DNA from: CAYVAP01 sp964343195
Lineage (GTDB): Bacteria; Bacteroidota; Bacteroidia; J057
Length of the DNA: 46,249 nt
Direction of reading: 5' to 3'
NCBI GenBank assembly: GCA_964343195.1
Contig: CAYFIR010000040.1
Location: forward strand, 1 to 46,249
The notes beneath the pieces were generated by a model. The model was not told the DNA's origin. It saw only the letters and a list, made by a program, of their open reading frames with translations, and did not search any database. The translations under genes and the position numbers were made by a program. This document shows positions 8,642-16,231 of the stretch, piece by piece. Within the stretch, counting starts at the first letter, position 1; the number at the start of each line of letters is the position of its first letter.

Positions 8642-9124
8642 ATGACCCCACGCATCGAGTCTCTTCCGAAAACCACACTTGTAGGCTTCCGTACCCAAAT
8701 GTCTATTGCCCAAAACAAAACCGGGGAGCTGTGGCGACGCTTTATGCCCCAGCGCCATCAAATCTCTCACGTTGCAAGTGAAGACTTTTATTCGGTGGAA
8801 GTATATCCCGATTCAGTCTTTTTCCAGCAATTTGACCCCACTCGTGAGTTTGAAAAATGGGCGGCGGTGAAGGTGAGTGAGCCAGAAAATTTGCCGGAAG
8901 GAATGGAGCAGCTCGTGGTACCAGCTGGTCTTTACGCGATTTTTTTGTACCGGGGCAAAGGCAGCGAGGCGGCAGCGGCCTACCAGTATATCCTGGGCGA
9001 GTGGCTGCCACAATCAGGCTATCAGCTAGATGACCGCCCCCACCTTGCCGTAATGGGAGATAAATACCAGAACGAATCGCCTGATTCGGAAGAAGAACTG
9101 TGGGTTCCGATTCGCAGGAACTGA
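8642..9124 (+). CDS. GyrI-like / AraC effector-binding domain protein
   Basis: A stand-alone small-molecule-binding domain of 160 residues resembling GyrI/Rob C-terminal (SOUL-like) modules: IESLPKTTLVGFRTQMSIAQNKTGELWRRFMPQR, then VPAGLYAIFLYRGKGSEAAAAYQYILGEWLPQSGYQLDDRPHL. Such domains bind hydrophobic ligands, and some act as hydrolases or drug-sequestering proteins. No DNA-binding domain is attached. It lies 12 bp after the DUF2071 gene and converges with the LacI gene, whose stop is only 5 bp away. Confidence 0.8.
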   Translation: MTPRIESLPKTTLVGFRTQMSIAQNKTGELWRRFMPQRHQISHVASEDFYSVEVYPDSVFFQQFDPTREFEKWAAVKVSEPENLPEGMEQLVVPAGLYAIFLYRGKGSEAAAAYQYILGEWLPQSGYQLDDRPHLAVMGDKYQNESPDSEEELWVPIRRN

Positions 9125-9129
9125 GATGC

Positions 9130-10173
9130 CTACTCGGTTCCTTGTACCCCAGTCGCCAGGCGGACAGAGGACTTTCTGAGCACCAGAGCTGGATTGATGA
9201 CGACCTGTCGATGCACCAGAGGCTCATCAGAGTCTTTGGCTTCGATGTCTTCAAAGAGTAGATCTGCGGCGGCCTCTCCCATCTGAATGCTAAACTGCTC
9301 GATAGAGCTCATTTCTACCAACTCCGTGAAGGATTCATTGGCAAAGCCGATCAGCCCCTTTTCCCCTGGCACCGAAATGCCCGCGTTGCGCATGGTTAAC
9401 AGGGCACCTAGTCCTGCGAAGTCACTGGCAGAGGCCACTGCGTCAAACTCCAGACCTGTGGCCAGGATGGTGCCCATTACTTCCTCACCTCGCTCGCGGG
9501 ACAGCATGTCGTGAAAAACGAGAGCGGGGTCAAAGGGGATTCCCGCCTCCTGCAGTGCCTGGCGATACCCGGCAAATCGTTCCTGGTAGATATTCAGGGA
9601 CTGCGGCCCGGCAAAATAAACGATGCGCCGATACCCCTGATTGATCAGGTGCCTGACAGCCTCGGAACTGGCTTCCTGGTTTGCATTGACCACCTTGTTG
9701 ACGTCCAGGGTGGTCGATACCCGGTCAAACATCACAATGGGAGTGCCATCGGCGATGATCGCTTTGTAGATTTTTTCGTCCACCAGGTTGGAAGCCTGAG
9801 AGATGATGAATCCCGCCACCTTCTGCGTTCTGAGGGTTTGCAGCGCAGATACTTCCTCCCCCGCGTCATCATTGGACTGACAGATGAGCAACTGATACCC
9901 TTTTTGCCGGGCGATGGACTCTACCCCATGGATGATGTTGGAGAAAAATGCCCGATTGATTAATGGAACTACCAGGCCAATGATCCGGCTCCTTCCTTCC
10001 CGTAGTTGTCTGGCGATTGAATTGGGGAAATAGCCCATCTCCAGGGCTTTCTTTTTGACGAGCGCCTTGGTTTGATCGCTGATCAGCGGGCTATCGTTAA
10101 GAGCACGGGATACAGTGGAGCTGTTGGTATTCAGCGCCAGTGCGATGTCTTTTATGGTTACCCTTTTGGCCAT
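9130..10173 (-). CDS. LacI-family regulator of the uronate operon
   Basis: DNA-binding repressor of 347 residues: a LacI-type helix-turn-helix and hinge at 1-60 (VTIKDIALALNTNSSTVSRALND, then GYFPNSIARQLREGRS), followed by a periplasmic-binding-protein-like effector domain (IIGLVVPLINRAFFSNIIHGVE onward). The ATG at 10173 is chosen because the frame upstream has no family similarity. It is divergent from kduI, with a LacI-type operator at 10321-10334 in the shared 257-bp gap. By position it should respond to a uronate-derived intermediate such as KDG or unsaturated galacturonate. A TACATTTG box (10191-10198, minus strand) may be its own -7 element. Confidence 0.9.
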   Translation of the reverse strand: MAKRVTIKDIALALNTNSSTVSRALNDSPLISDQTKALVKKKALEMGYFPNSIARQLREGRSRIIGLVVPLINRAFFSNIIHGVESIARQKGYQLLICQSNDDAGEEVSALQTLRTQKVAGFIISQASNLVDEKIYKAIIADGTPIVMFDRVSTTLDVNKVVNANQEASSEAVRHLINQGYRRIVYFAGPQSLNIYQERFAGYRQALQEAGIPFDPALVFHDMLSRERGEEVMGTILATGLEFDAVASASDFAGLGALLTMRNAGISVPGEKGLIGFANESFTELVEMSSIEQFSIQMGEAAADLLFEDIEAKDSDEPLVHRQVVINPALVLRKSSVRLATGVQGTE

Positions 10174-10320
10174 GACAGGAAAAACAGTTGCAAATGTATA
10201 AAAAGAGACCTGAAATCGCCAGTCTCCTCGGTAGTCCTCTTTTGATTGAGATTTCGAAAAAAGTGTTGGATAAATTGGGGCAGGCCCGGGATGCACTGTT
10301 ATGGAAATTTACAAAATTTA

Positions 10321-10334
10321 TGCACACGTTTGCA
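10321..10334. promoter_or_regulatory. LacI-type operator before kduI
   Basis: TGCACACGTTTGCA differs at one position from the CG-centred palindrome TGCAAACGTTTGCA, a form typical of LacI/GalR-family operators. It lies between the divergent LacI gene and kduI, 9 bp upstream of the TATATTTG promoter box, where binding would block transcription. Confidence 0.65.
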
Positions 10335-10343
10335 AAAAATCAA

Positions 10344-10351
10344 TATATTTG
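10344..10351 (+). promoter_or_regulatory. Bacteroidota -7 element for kduI
   Basis: TATATTTG fits the Bacteroidota -7 consensus TAnnTTTG. It lies 79 bp before the kduI ATG, just downstream of the LacI-type operator. No clear -33 TTTG at the standard spacing is visible. Confidence 0.5.
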
Positions 10352-10430
10352 ATTTCATCCGATTCATGAGGGACCTTGGGTTCCAGATACTAATTCACAA
10401 CACCTCCAACCTTTCAACTACATTCGCACC

Positions 10431-11267
10431 ATGCAGGTCCAAGAACGTTATGCCGTACACCCCCAGGATTTCCGTCAGTATGATACCGATCGCATCCGGG
10501 ACGAATTTCTGGTAACCGGTTTATTCCCCGAAGGAGATATTTCTCTGGTTTATTCATTATATGACCGCTACATTGTAGGTGGTAGTCAGCCAGGTACTAC
10601 CCCGGTAGTACTCGAAACTTTTGACTCTCTGAAAGCAGACTATTTCCTGGAGCGCCGGGAAATGGGCATCATCAATATCGGGGGTCCCGCTGTCATCGCA
10701 GCTGATGACCAAACCTACGAAGTTGACTTTAAGGAAGCCCTTTACCTGGGTAGAGGTACCCAGGCTGTCAGCTTTGCCTCTAAGGATGCTTCCAATCCCG
10801 CCAAACTGTACATCAACTCTGCGCCTGCTCACCATGCCTATCCCAGCAAGCATGTTTCGATGGATCAGGCCGAAATCGTGGAGTTGGGTAGCCTGGAAAC
10901 GGCCAACCATCGCACCATCAAAAAGCTGATTGTCAACAGCATCGTAGAAACCTGTCAGCTACAGATGGGAATGACAGAACTGAGAACAGGTAGCGTTTGG
11001 AATACCATGCCGGCCCACGTACACAACCGCCGCATGGAAGCCTACTTCTACTTTGAACTTCCTGAAGATCAGGCCCTCTGCCACTTCATGGGCGAGCCTA
11101 CTCATACCCGCCATATGTGGCTGCACAATGAGCAGGCGATCCTCTGCCCATCATGGTCCATCCACTGTGGATCTGGCACCTCCAACTATACCTTCATCTG
11201 GGGCATGGCGGGTGAAAACCTCGACTACGGAGACATGGACCACGCTAAAATTACAGAGCTTAGATAA
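10431..11267 (+). CDS. kduI: 5-dehydro-4-deoxy-D-glucuronate isomerase
   Basis: Isomerises 5-keto-4-deoxyuronate (the spontaneously ring-opened product of unsaturated galacturonate) to 2,5-diketo-3-deoxygluconate in the cytoplasm. The 278 residues match the family length. Typical segments: GGPAVIAADDQTYEVDFKEALYLGRG, YINSAPAHHAYPSKHVS, and the metal-site region TGSVWNTMPAHVHNRRMEAYFYFEL with HxH and Glu ligands. It is the first gene of the uronate operon, directly followed by kduD, which uses its product. A LacI-type operator and a TATATTTG box lie upstream. Confidence 0.95.
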   Translation: MQVQERYAVHPQDFRQYDTDRIRDEFLVTGLFPEGDISLVYSLYDRYIVGGSQPGTTPVVLETFDSLKADYFLERREMGIINIGGPAVIAADDQTYEVDFKEALYLGRGTQAVSFASKDASNPAKLYINSAPAHHAYPSKHVSMDQAEIVELGSLETANHRTIKKLIVNSIVETCQLQMGMTELRTGSVWNTMPAHVHNRRMEAYFYFELPEDQALCHFMGEPTHTRHMWLHNEQAILCPSWSIHCGSGTSNYTFIWGMAGENLDYGDMDHAKITELR

Positions 11268-11274
11268 GAGAGAT

Positions 11275-11386
11275 CGCTGCGCTGTCAGACCACTTCGTTG
11301 TCAGAAGTCAGAAGCAAGATGAGATTGGTTTCGTCCCAGTCTGACTTCTGACAGGTGAAACCGATCTGACTTCTCGCAGCGCAGCG
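11275..11386. repeat. nested inverted repeat between kduI and kduD
   Basis: Outer arms CGCTGCGCTG (11275-11284) and CAGCGCAGCG (11377-11386) enclose inner arms TGTCAGAAGTCAGA (11299-11312) and TCTGACTTCTGACA (11340-11353), both perfect. The structure would fold into a long two-part stem in the kduI-kduD intercistronic RNA. Related words recur at 34749-34905, so it looks like a dispersed element. Confidence 0.75.
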
Positions 11387-11411
11387 GTTTCTTCCTCAAA
11401 ATATCATCCAC

Positions 11412-12191
11412 ATGAAACTATTTGATCTAACCGGAAAAGTCGCCCTGGTAACTGGCGCTACCCACGGACTCGGTATGGCCATGGCCATGGGGCTGGGAGA
11501 AGCTGGTGCCAAACTGGTGATCAACGGCCATACTCCAGCAAAAATGGAGAAAGCGCTGGCCGAATATAAAGCTGCTGGCCTGGAAGCTTACGGCTTCCTT
11601 TTCGACGTAACCGACGAAGCCCAGGTAAAAGAAGCCGTTCAGAAGATAGAATCTGAAGTAGGCCCTATCGACATCCTGGTCAACAACGCCGGGATCATCA
11701 AGCGGGTACCGCTTGCCGACATGGAGACCGAGGACTTCAAGGCAGTCATAGACGTTGATTTGGTCGCTCCATTCATTGTATCCAAGCACATCGTCAAAGG
11801 CATGATGGAGCGTGGGGGAGGCAAGATCATCAACATCTGCTCCATGATGAGCGAACTGGGTCGTGATACCGTAGGAGCATACGCTGCTGCCAAGGGTGGC
11901 CTCAAGATGCTTACCCAAAACATGGCCACCGAGTGGGCGCGTCACAACATACAGGCCAATGGCATTGGCCCTGGATACTTTGCCACCGAGCAGACCGCTC
12001 CCATCCGCGTGGACGGAAATCCACTCCATGAGTTCATCACCGGACGAACTCCCGCCGGGGTATGGGGTGAACCCGATCAGCTCAAAGGAGCCGCGATCTT
12101 CCTCGCCTCCGGAGCCTCCGATTTTGTCAACGGACACGTGCTGTACGTGGATGGAGGCATCCTGGCTACCATCGGAAGACCCAAAGAATAA
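11412..12191 (+). CDS. kduD: 2-dehydro-3-deoxy-D-gluconate 5-dehydrogenase
   Basis: Short-chain dehydrogenase that reduces 2,5-diketo-3-deoxygluconate to 2-keto-3-deoxygluconate (KDG), the step after KduI. At 259 residues it has the NAD(P)-binding glycine motif TGATHGLG (about 14-21), NNAG, and the catalytic Tyr157-xxx-Lys161 in YAAAKGG. The C-terminal SDFVNGHVLYVDGG is standard for the KduD/gluconate 5-dehydrogenase branch. It follows kduI by 144 bp, a gap filled by a nested inverted repeat. Some enzymes of this branch act on other ketogluconates; the pairing with kduI makes KduD by far the likeliest. Confidence 0.92.
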   Translation: MKLFDLTGKVALVTGATHGLGMAMAMGLGEAGAKLVINGHTPAKMEKALAEYKAAGLEAYGFLFDVTDEAQVKEAVQKIESEVGPIDILVNNAGIIKRVPLADMETEDFKAVIDVDLVAPFIVSKHIVKGMMERGGGKIINICSMMSELGRDTVGAYAAAKGGLKMLTQNMATEWARHNIQANGIGPGYFATEQTAPIRVDGNPLHEFITGRTPAGVWGEPDQLKGAAIFLASGASDFVNGHVLYVDGGILATIGRPKE

Positions 12192-12198
12192 TGAAGCA

Positions 12199-12236
12199 CG
12201 AAAGGAGAATTAGGCTATGGCTTTATTCTCCTTTCG
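12199..12236 (+). terminator. 12-bp hairpin after kduD
   Basis: CGAAAGGAGAAT (12199-12210) and ATTCTCCTTTCG (12225-12236) form a perfect 12-bp stem, followed only by a weak T-rich stretch. It may be a partial terminator or a processing element separating kduI-kduD from the downstream genes. Confidence 0.5.
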
Positions 12237-12293
12237 GCTTTAATTTCATCTGTATCCCTCTTCATTGCTCAATTCCTTATGAATCTGATTACT

Positions 12294-13505
12294 ATGAAAT
12301 ATCTCGCGATAGGATCAGCCCTGATTCTGGGCCTGACCTTTGGCTGCCAGGAGGCTAGTCAATCTGATGGCAGCCTGACGGTTTCGAACCCCACTGCACT
12401 GGAGCAAACATCCGCTCAGGTGGTTATCCCGGTAGCAGAACTTGAGTCAAAAGGCATGACCGCTGACGCCCAGTGGGCTCCACATGTGGCAGGAGAAATC
12501 GTTCCCTTTCAGTATGACGATCTCGACCTTGACGGCAAACCCGACGAACTCGTATTTGCCCTGGATCTCCCCGCCAACGGGACAGAAACGGTAACGTTCA
12601 CAGCAGCAGAGAATGTCCCGGAGTTTGCCCCACGCACCCACATTCGTCTGGGTAAAAAGTCAGAATCCGGCATTTCCCCCATCACTGAGGCTGCTCGGTT
12701 GGTCACTCATGTCCACGAAGAGACCGAAGCCAACTTCCAGTTTGAGGGAGTAGGTTGGGAGAATGAAGAAGTAGCCTTCCGGAATTACATGGACCTCCGC
12801 AATGGCATGGACATTTTCGGTAAGACCGAAGCAAAGCTTTACCTCGACAACGTCGGCCTTGATGGAGACGAAAGCTACCATGAACTGAGCGACTGGGGAA
12901 TGGATATTCTGAAAGTCGGAAGCAGCCTGGGCGCTGGCAGCGTCGCCTTCTGGTACCAGGATTCCCTCATCCGTCTCACCAGTGACGATGCCGATTTCCG
13001 GGTCATCTCCGAAGGTCCGGTTCGCTCGACCTTCGAGCTGAACTTCCGAGCGGTAGACCTGGGTGACAAAAAAATTGACGTTACCCATACCGTCAGCATT
13101 TCTGCTGGCACCTGGTACTACGAAGCCGATCTGGAATTATCTGACAGTGAAGGAATTGTGGTGGTTCCAGGGCTGGTGAACCTGCATGAAATGGAAGACC
13201 ATACCCTCGGATCCGAGTCTGCGGAGGCGCTATTCACATTTGGCGAGCAGAGTGAAAATGCTGACGTACTGGGCATGGCTCTGATGGTATCCGCGAACAA
13301 CCTTGGCACCATCATGACCGATAGCATCAGCGAAGAAATTCCCAATACCTACGCCTTCCTGCTGAATCCGACCACTTCCCACTATCGCTTTTATGCCGCC
13401 TGGGAGCTGTCTGACGAACGCTTCAAGGAAGAAACCTCATTTGAGGAATTTCTTAGGAACGAGATGCTGATCAGTGATTCTCCTTTGGGGCTTAGCTGGA
13501 ACTAG
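12294..13505 (+). CDS. DUF4861 family lipoprotein
   Basis: Exported lipoprotein of about 403 residues. The ATG at 12294 gives MKYLAIGSALILGLTFGC with the lipobox Cys at 18; an ATG at 12279 adds five residues. The rest matches DUF4861 (QVVIPVAELESKGMTAD, IVPFQYDDLDLDGKPDELVF, a mid domain with RNYMDLRNGMDIFGK, and YEADLELS near the end), a family seen in pectin, alginate and other uronate loci. Its biochemical role is unknown to me. It sits between kduD and the uxuB-like gene, 5 bp before the latter, so it is almost certainly part of the uronate regulon and should act at the cell surface or in the periplasm on the same substrate. Confidence 0.82.
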   Translation: MKYLAIGSALILGLTFGCQEASQSDGSLTVSNPTALEQTSAQVVIPVAELESKGMTADAQWAPHVAGEIVPFQYDDLDLDGKPDELVFALDLPANGTETVTFTAAENVPEFAPRTHIRLGKKSESGISPITEAARLVTHVHEETEANFQFEGVGWENEEVAFRNYMDLRNGMDIFGKTEAKLYLDNVGLDGDESYHELSDWGMDILKVGSSLGAGSVAFWYQDSLIRLTSDDADFRVISEGPVRSTFELNFRAVDLGDKKIDVTHTVSISAGTWYYEADLELSDSEGIVVVPGLVNLHEMEDHTLGSESAEALFTFGEQSENADVLGMALMVSANNLGTIMTDSISEEIPNTYAFLLNPTTSHYRFYAAWELSDERFKEETSFEEFLRNEMLISDSPLGLSWN

Positions 13506-13510
13506 CAATT

Positions 13511-14329
13511 ATGGAAACCAACCTATTCGAGGTCAGGGGCAAAACCATCATCGTAACCGGCGGAGCTGGCGTACTTGGGGGAGCCATGGCCACACACCTG
13601 CTCAGTCAGGGGGCCAATGTAGCGATTCTCGGCAGGAGCCAGAACAGCCTCGATGCTGCCCTGGAGCAAATGTCCCGGGTCGGCGATCAGGTGATTGGCG
13701 TGCCCTGCGACGTCCTGAAACAGGAATCTGTGGAAAACGCCAGAGATCAGGTACTGGCACGATTTGGTAGCATAGACGGCCTGATCAACGCAGCTGGTGG
13801 CAATATGCCAGGTGCGACGATCGCGCCAGACCAGACCTTCTTCGACCTGAAAATGGAAGACTTTCGCAAAGTAGCGGAACTCAACCTCGACGGAACCGTC
13901 ATCCCCTGCATGGTCTTCGGCAAGGTGATGGCCGATCAGGGAAGTGGGAGCATCATCAACATCTCTTCCATGGCGGCCACGCAGGCGATCACCCGCGTAG
14001 TGGGTTATTCCAGTTCCAAAGCTGCCATTGACAACTTCACGAAGTGGCTGGCGACGGAATTTGCACTCAAGTTCGAAGGAAAAATAAGGGTCAATGCCAT
14101 TGCCCCCGGCTTTTTCATTGGAAACCAGAACCGCAGGCTACTACTCAATGAAGATGGCTCCCTGACGGACAGGGGCAGTACCATCATTCGCAACACGCCG
14201 ATGCAGCGATTTGGCGAAGCCGATGAGCTAAACGGAGCCGCTCAATACCTGCTAAGCGATGCCTCCAGCTTTGTAACCGGAATTGTAGTCCCCATTGACG
14301 GAGGCTTTAGCGCCTTTAGTGGGGTATGA
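13511..14329 (+). CDS. uxuB: SDR-type D-mannonate oxidoreductase (fructuronate reductase)
   Basis: A 272-residue short-chain dehydrogenase of the type that reduces D-fructuronate to D-mannonate in many Firmicutes and Bacteroidota. It has VTGGAGVLGGAMATHLL near the N-terminus, AAGGNMPGAT, and the active site Tyr166-xxx-Lys170 (GYSSSKAAID). Characteristic of the branch are APGFFIGNQNRRLLLNEDGSLTDRG and NTPMQRFGEADELNGAAQYL. It lies 5 bp after the DUF4861 gene. Its partner, mannonate dehydratase (UxuA), is not in the window. Confidence 0.82.
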   Translation: METNLFEVRGKTIIVTGGAGVLGGAMATHLLSQGANVAILGRSQNSLDAALEQMSRVGDQVIGVPCDVLKQESVENARDQVLARFGSIDGLINAAGGNMPGATIAPDQTFFDLKMEDFRKVAELNLDGTVIPCMVFGKVMADQGSGSIINISSMAATQAITRVVGYSSSKAAIDNFTKWLATEFALKFEGKIRVNAIAPGFFIGNQNRRLLLNEDGSLTDRGSTIIRNTPMQRFGEADELNGAAQYLLSDASSFVTGIVVPIDGGFSAFSGV

Positions 14330-14441
14330 CATATACCCTGATGAGAAATGGCTAGCAACCGGAATTCATCAGACCCTTTGGTTTCGCTACTTTCTATGGC
14401 AAAACCACCACATTAACCAAACTATTAACTCGCGGAATGAA

Positions 14442-15758
14442 ATGAGTAAACAGGGAATTGGAAATTACAGGTACAGGATCCTGGCACTGCTGATCTATGC
14501 TACCACCATCAACTATTTTGACCGAAGCCTCATAGGGGTTTTGGCCCCAACGCTGGAAAAGATGTTTGGCTGGAGCAACAGCGACTACGCCAATATCATG
14601 ATATCCTTTAAGGTCGCCTATGCCATCGGTATGCTGACCATGGGAGGTATCATCGACCGCCTGGGTACCAAGAATGGATACACCCTCGCGATCGGTATCT
14701 GGAGTGTCTTCGGGATGCTCCACGCCGCGGTCAGGCCAGCTTTTTCTATCATTGGCTTTAGCCTCGCCCGATTCGGGCTGGGATTTGGAGAATCTGGACA
14801 CTTTCCCGCCGCCCAAAAAACTGTGGCGGAGTGGTTTCCCAAAAAAGAACGAGCCTTTGCTACCGGACTCTACAACGCGGCTACCAGTATCGGAGCCATT
14901 GCCGCTCCCTTCGTGGTGAGCTGGGTGGTCGTAGAAGCTACAGGTAAAAACTGGCAGATCCCCTTCCTCATCACAGGTGCCCTGAGTACACTCTGGGTTA
15001 TTCTTTGGCGGAGGACCTATACCAAGCCTGAGGATAACAAGCACCTTTCAAAGGAAGAACTGGCTTACATCGAAAGTGACTCTACGGTAGAAACAAAAGA
15101 AAAGCTCGCCTGGGTCAAGGTGCTGCCCAAGCGTCAGACCTGGGCTTTTGCCGCCGCAAAACTGACCGACGCCGTCTGGTGGTTCTATCTGTTCTGGGGA
15201 GCCAAGTTCCTCGCCGATACCTTTGATGTGTCCCTGAAAAACATTGGCATTCCATTCTTCATCATGTATGCACTTGCTGATGGAGGGAGTATCCTGGGAG
15301 GCTGGCTTTCTGGCAAGTTCCTTAACCAGGGTTGGAGCGTGAACAAAGCGAGAAAAATGACGCTACTAATCTGCGCCATCATTATCCTGCCGGTTGCCTA
15401 TGTAGCTGTCACCGATAATAAGTGGCTGGCAGTGGTACTCATCGGTATTGGAGCTGCCGGACACCAGGCCTGGTCTGCCAATATCTTCACCCTTGTTTCC
15501 GATGTATTCCCCAAAAAAGCCGTGGCTTCTGTAACGGGGATAGGCGGTATGATGGGGGCCGTAGCGGGTATCGTTGGGGATGCATTGCTAGGTTCTGTAC
15601 TGGATCAGGCGGGTAACAGCGGATATTTCTGGGCCTTTTTGATCGCAGGTTCCTGCTACCTGATCATCCTCGGTTTCATCCACCTGCTGATGCCTAAGAT
15701 GACGCCACTCGATGAAAATCTAAATCCGGTACCTGACAGCGCAGCCGCAGGTTCCTGA
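14442..15758 (+). CDS. exuT: MFS transporter, hexuronate (ExuT)-like
   Basis: Inner-membrane major facilitator of 438 residues, anion:cation symporter branch. RILALLIYATTINYFDRSLIGVLAPTLEKMFGWSNSDYANIMISFKVAYAIG at the start is the hallmark of the hexuronate/glucarate group. Twelve hydrophobic segments are evident, with GxxDRxG-like loops. I begin it at the ATG at 14442 because the 49 upstream in-frame residues overlap the previous gene and lack membrane character. As last gene of the uronate operon it probably imports galacturonate, glucuronate or unsaturated uronate released by the exported hydrolases. A terminator follows. Confidence 0.85.
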   Translation: MSKQGIGNYRYRILALLIYATTINYFDRSLIGVLAPTLEKMFGWSNSDYANIMISFKVAYAIGMLTMGGIIDRLGTKNGYTLAIGIWSVFGMLHAAVRPAFSIIGFSLARFGLGFGESGHFPAAQKTVAEWFPKKERAFATGLYNAATSIGAIAAPFVVSWVVVEATGKNWQIPFLITGALSTLWVILWRRTYTKPEDNKHLSKEELAYIESDSTVETKEKLAWVKVLPKRQTWAFAAAKLTDAVWWFYLFWGAKFLADTFDVSLKNIGIPFFIMYALADGGSILGGWLSGKFLNQGWSVNKARKMTLLICAIIILPVAYVAVTDNKWLAVVLIGIGAAGHQAWSANIFTLVSDVFPKKAVASVTGIGGMMGAVAGIVGDALLGSVLDQAGNSGYFWAFLIAGSCYLIILGFIHLLMPKMTPLDENLNPVPDSAAAGS

Positions 15759-15791
15759 TATGGCATAAACGACATTGTTAGCATCACTTGT

Positions 15792-15827
15792 AAAGCCTTG
15801 CTGGTTAATTCTGGCAGGGCTTTTTTT
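15792..15827 (+). terminator. intrinsic terminator of the uronate operon
   Basis: AAAGCCTTGCTGG (15792-15804), a 6-nt loop and CTGGCAGGGCTTT (15811-15823) give a 13-bp stem with three wobble pairs; its right arm runs into a seven-T tract ending at 15827. Confidence 0.85.
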
Positions 15828-16231
15828 ATGGGGTTAAGGGCAGAAGAAAGAAGGTATGGAGGGTATGGGGAAATGAAGGAAAAGAGGACCTGCATACCTT
15901 TATACGGGTGCAATTCAAAAAGTCGCTTGACCACGAAGGTCCCTAAGGAGATCTCAAAGGCCATAAAGGAGTTGATGGGGAAATAGGGGGAATAAGGTGT
16001 ATATGGGGAATATAGGCACCGTGGTTATTGGTCATTCGTATCAACCCTATACACACCATATACACTATATAAACCTTATACCCCTACTTCTGTACAGTTC
16101 TTCGAGGCCTTTGAGGTAAATGCAAGAACACCGTTTCACGGCAGATTCCACTATTATCGGAGGTGAACCTACAAAAAACAGCCCACCAGCAATCGCTGGC
16201 AGGCTGGTTTAATCCAAAAGCTATGATCTGC
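15828..16231. other. 404-bp convergent intergenic repeat region
   Basis: No gene seen. It lies between the converging exuT and araA genes and is built of repeat material: a GGTATGGAGGGTATGGGG run near 15852, a 38-nt block at 15904-15941 that recurs at 42757-42794, a TATATGGGG/CCCTATACACACCATATAC fold-back around 15996-16085, and a CCTTTGAGGTAAA block near 16107 that also recurs near 42929. Frames open here translate only the repeats. Confidence 0.6.
15904..15941. repeat. dispersed repeat, copy 1 core
   Basis: This 38-nt block (begins ACGGGTGCAATTC, ends ACCACGAAGGTC) matches 42757-42794 at 33 of 38 positions by direct comparison. A second shared block (CCTTTGAGGTAAA) follows about 170-200 bp downstream in each copy, so the whole element may be 200-230 bp long. 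Confidence 0.75.

Noticed and set aside
11427..12137. 236-codon minus-strand frame opposite kduD
   Set aside because: Antisense shadow of a conserved dehydrogenase.
15798..15986. Small plus-strand frame after exuT
   Set aside because: It translates the terminator and dispersed repeat; no protein character.
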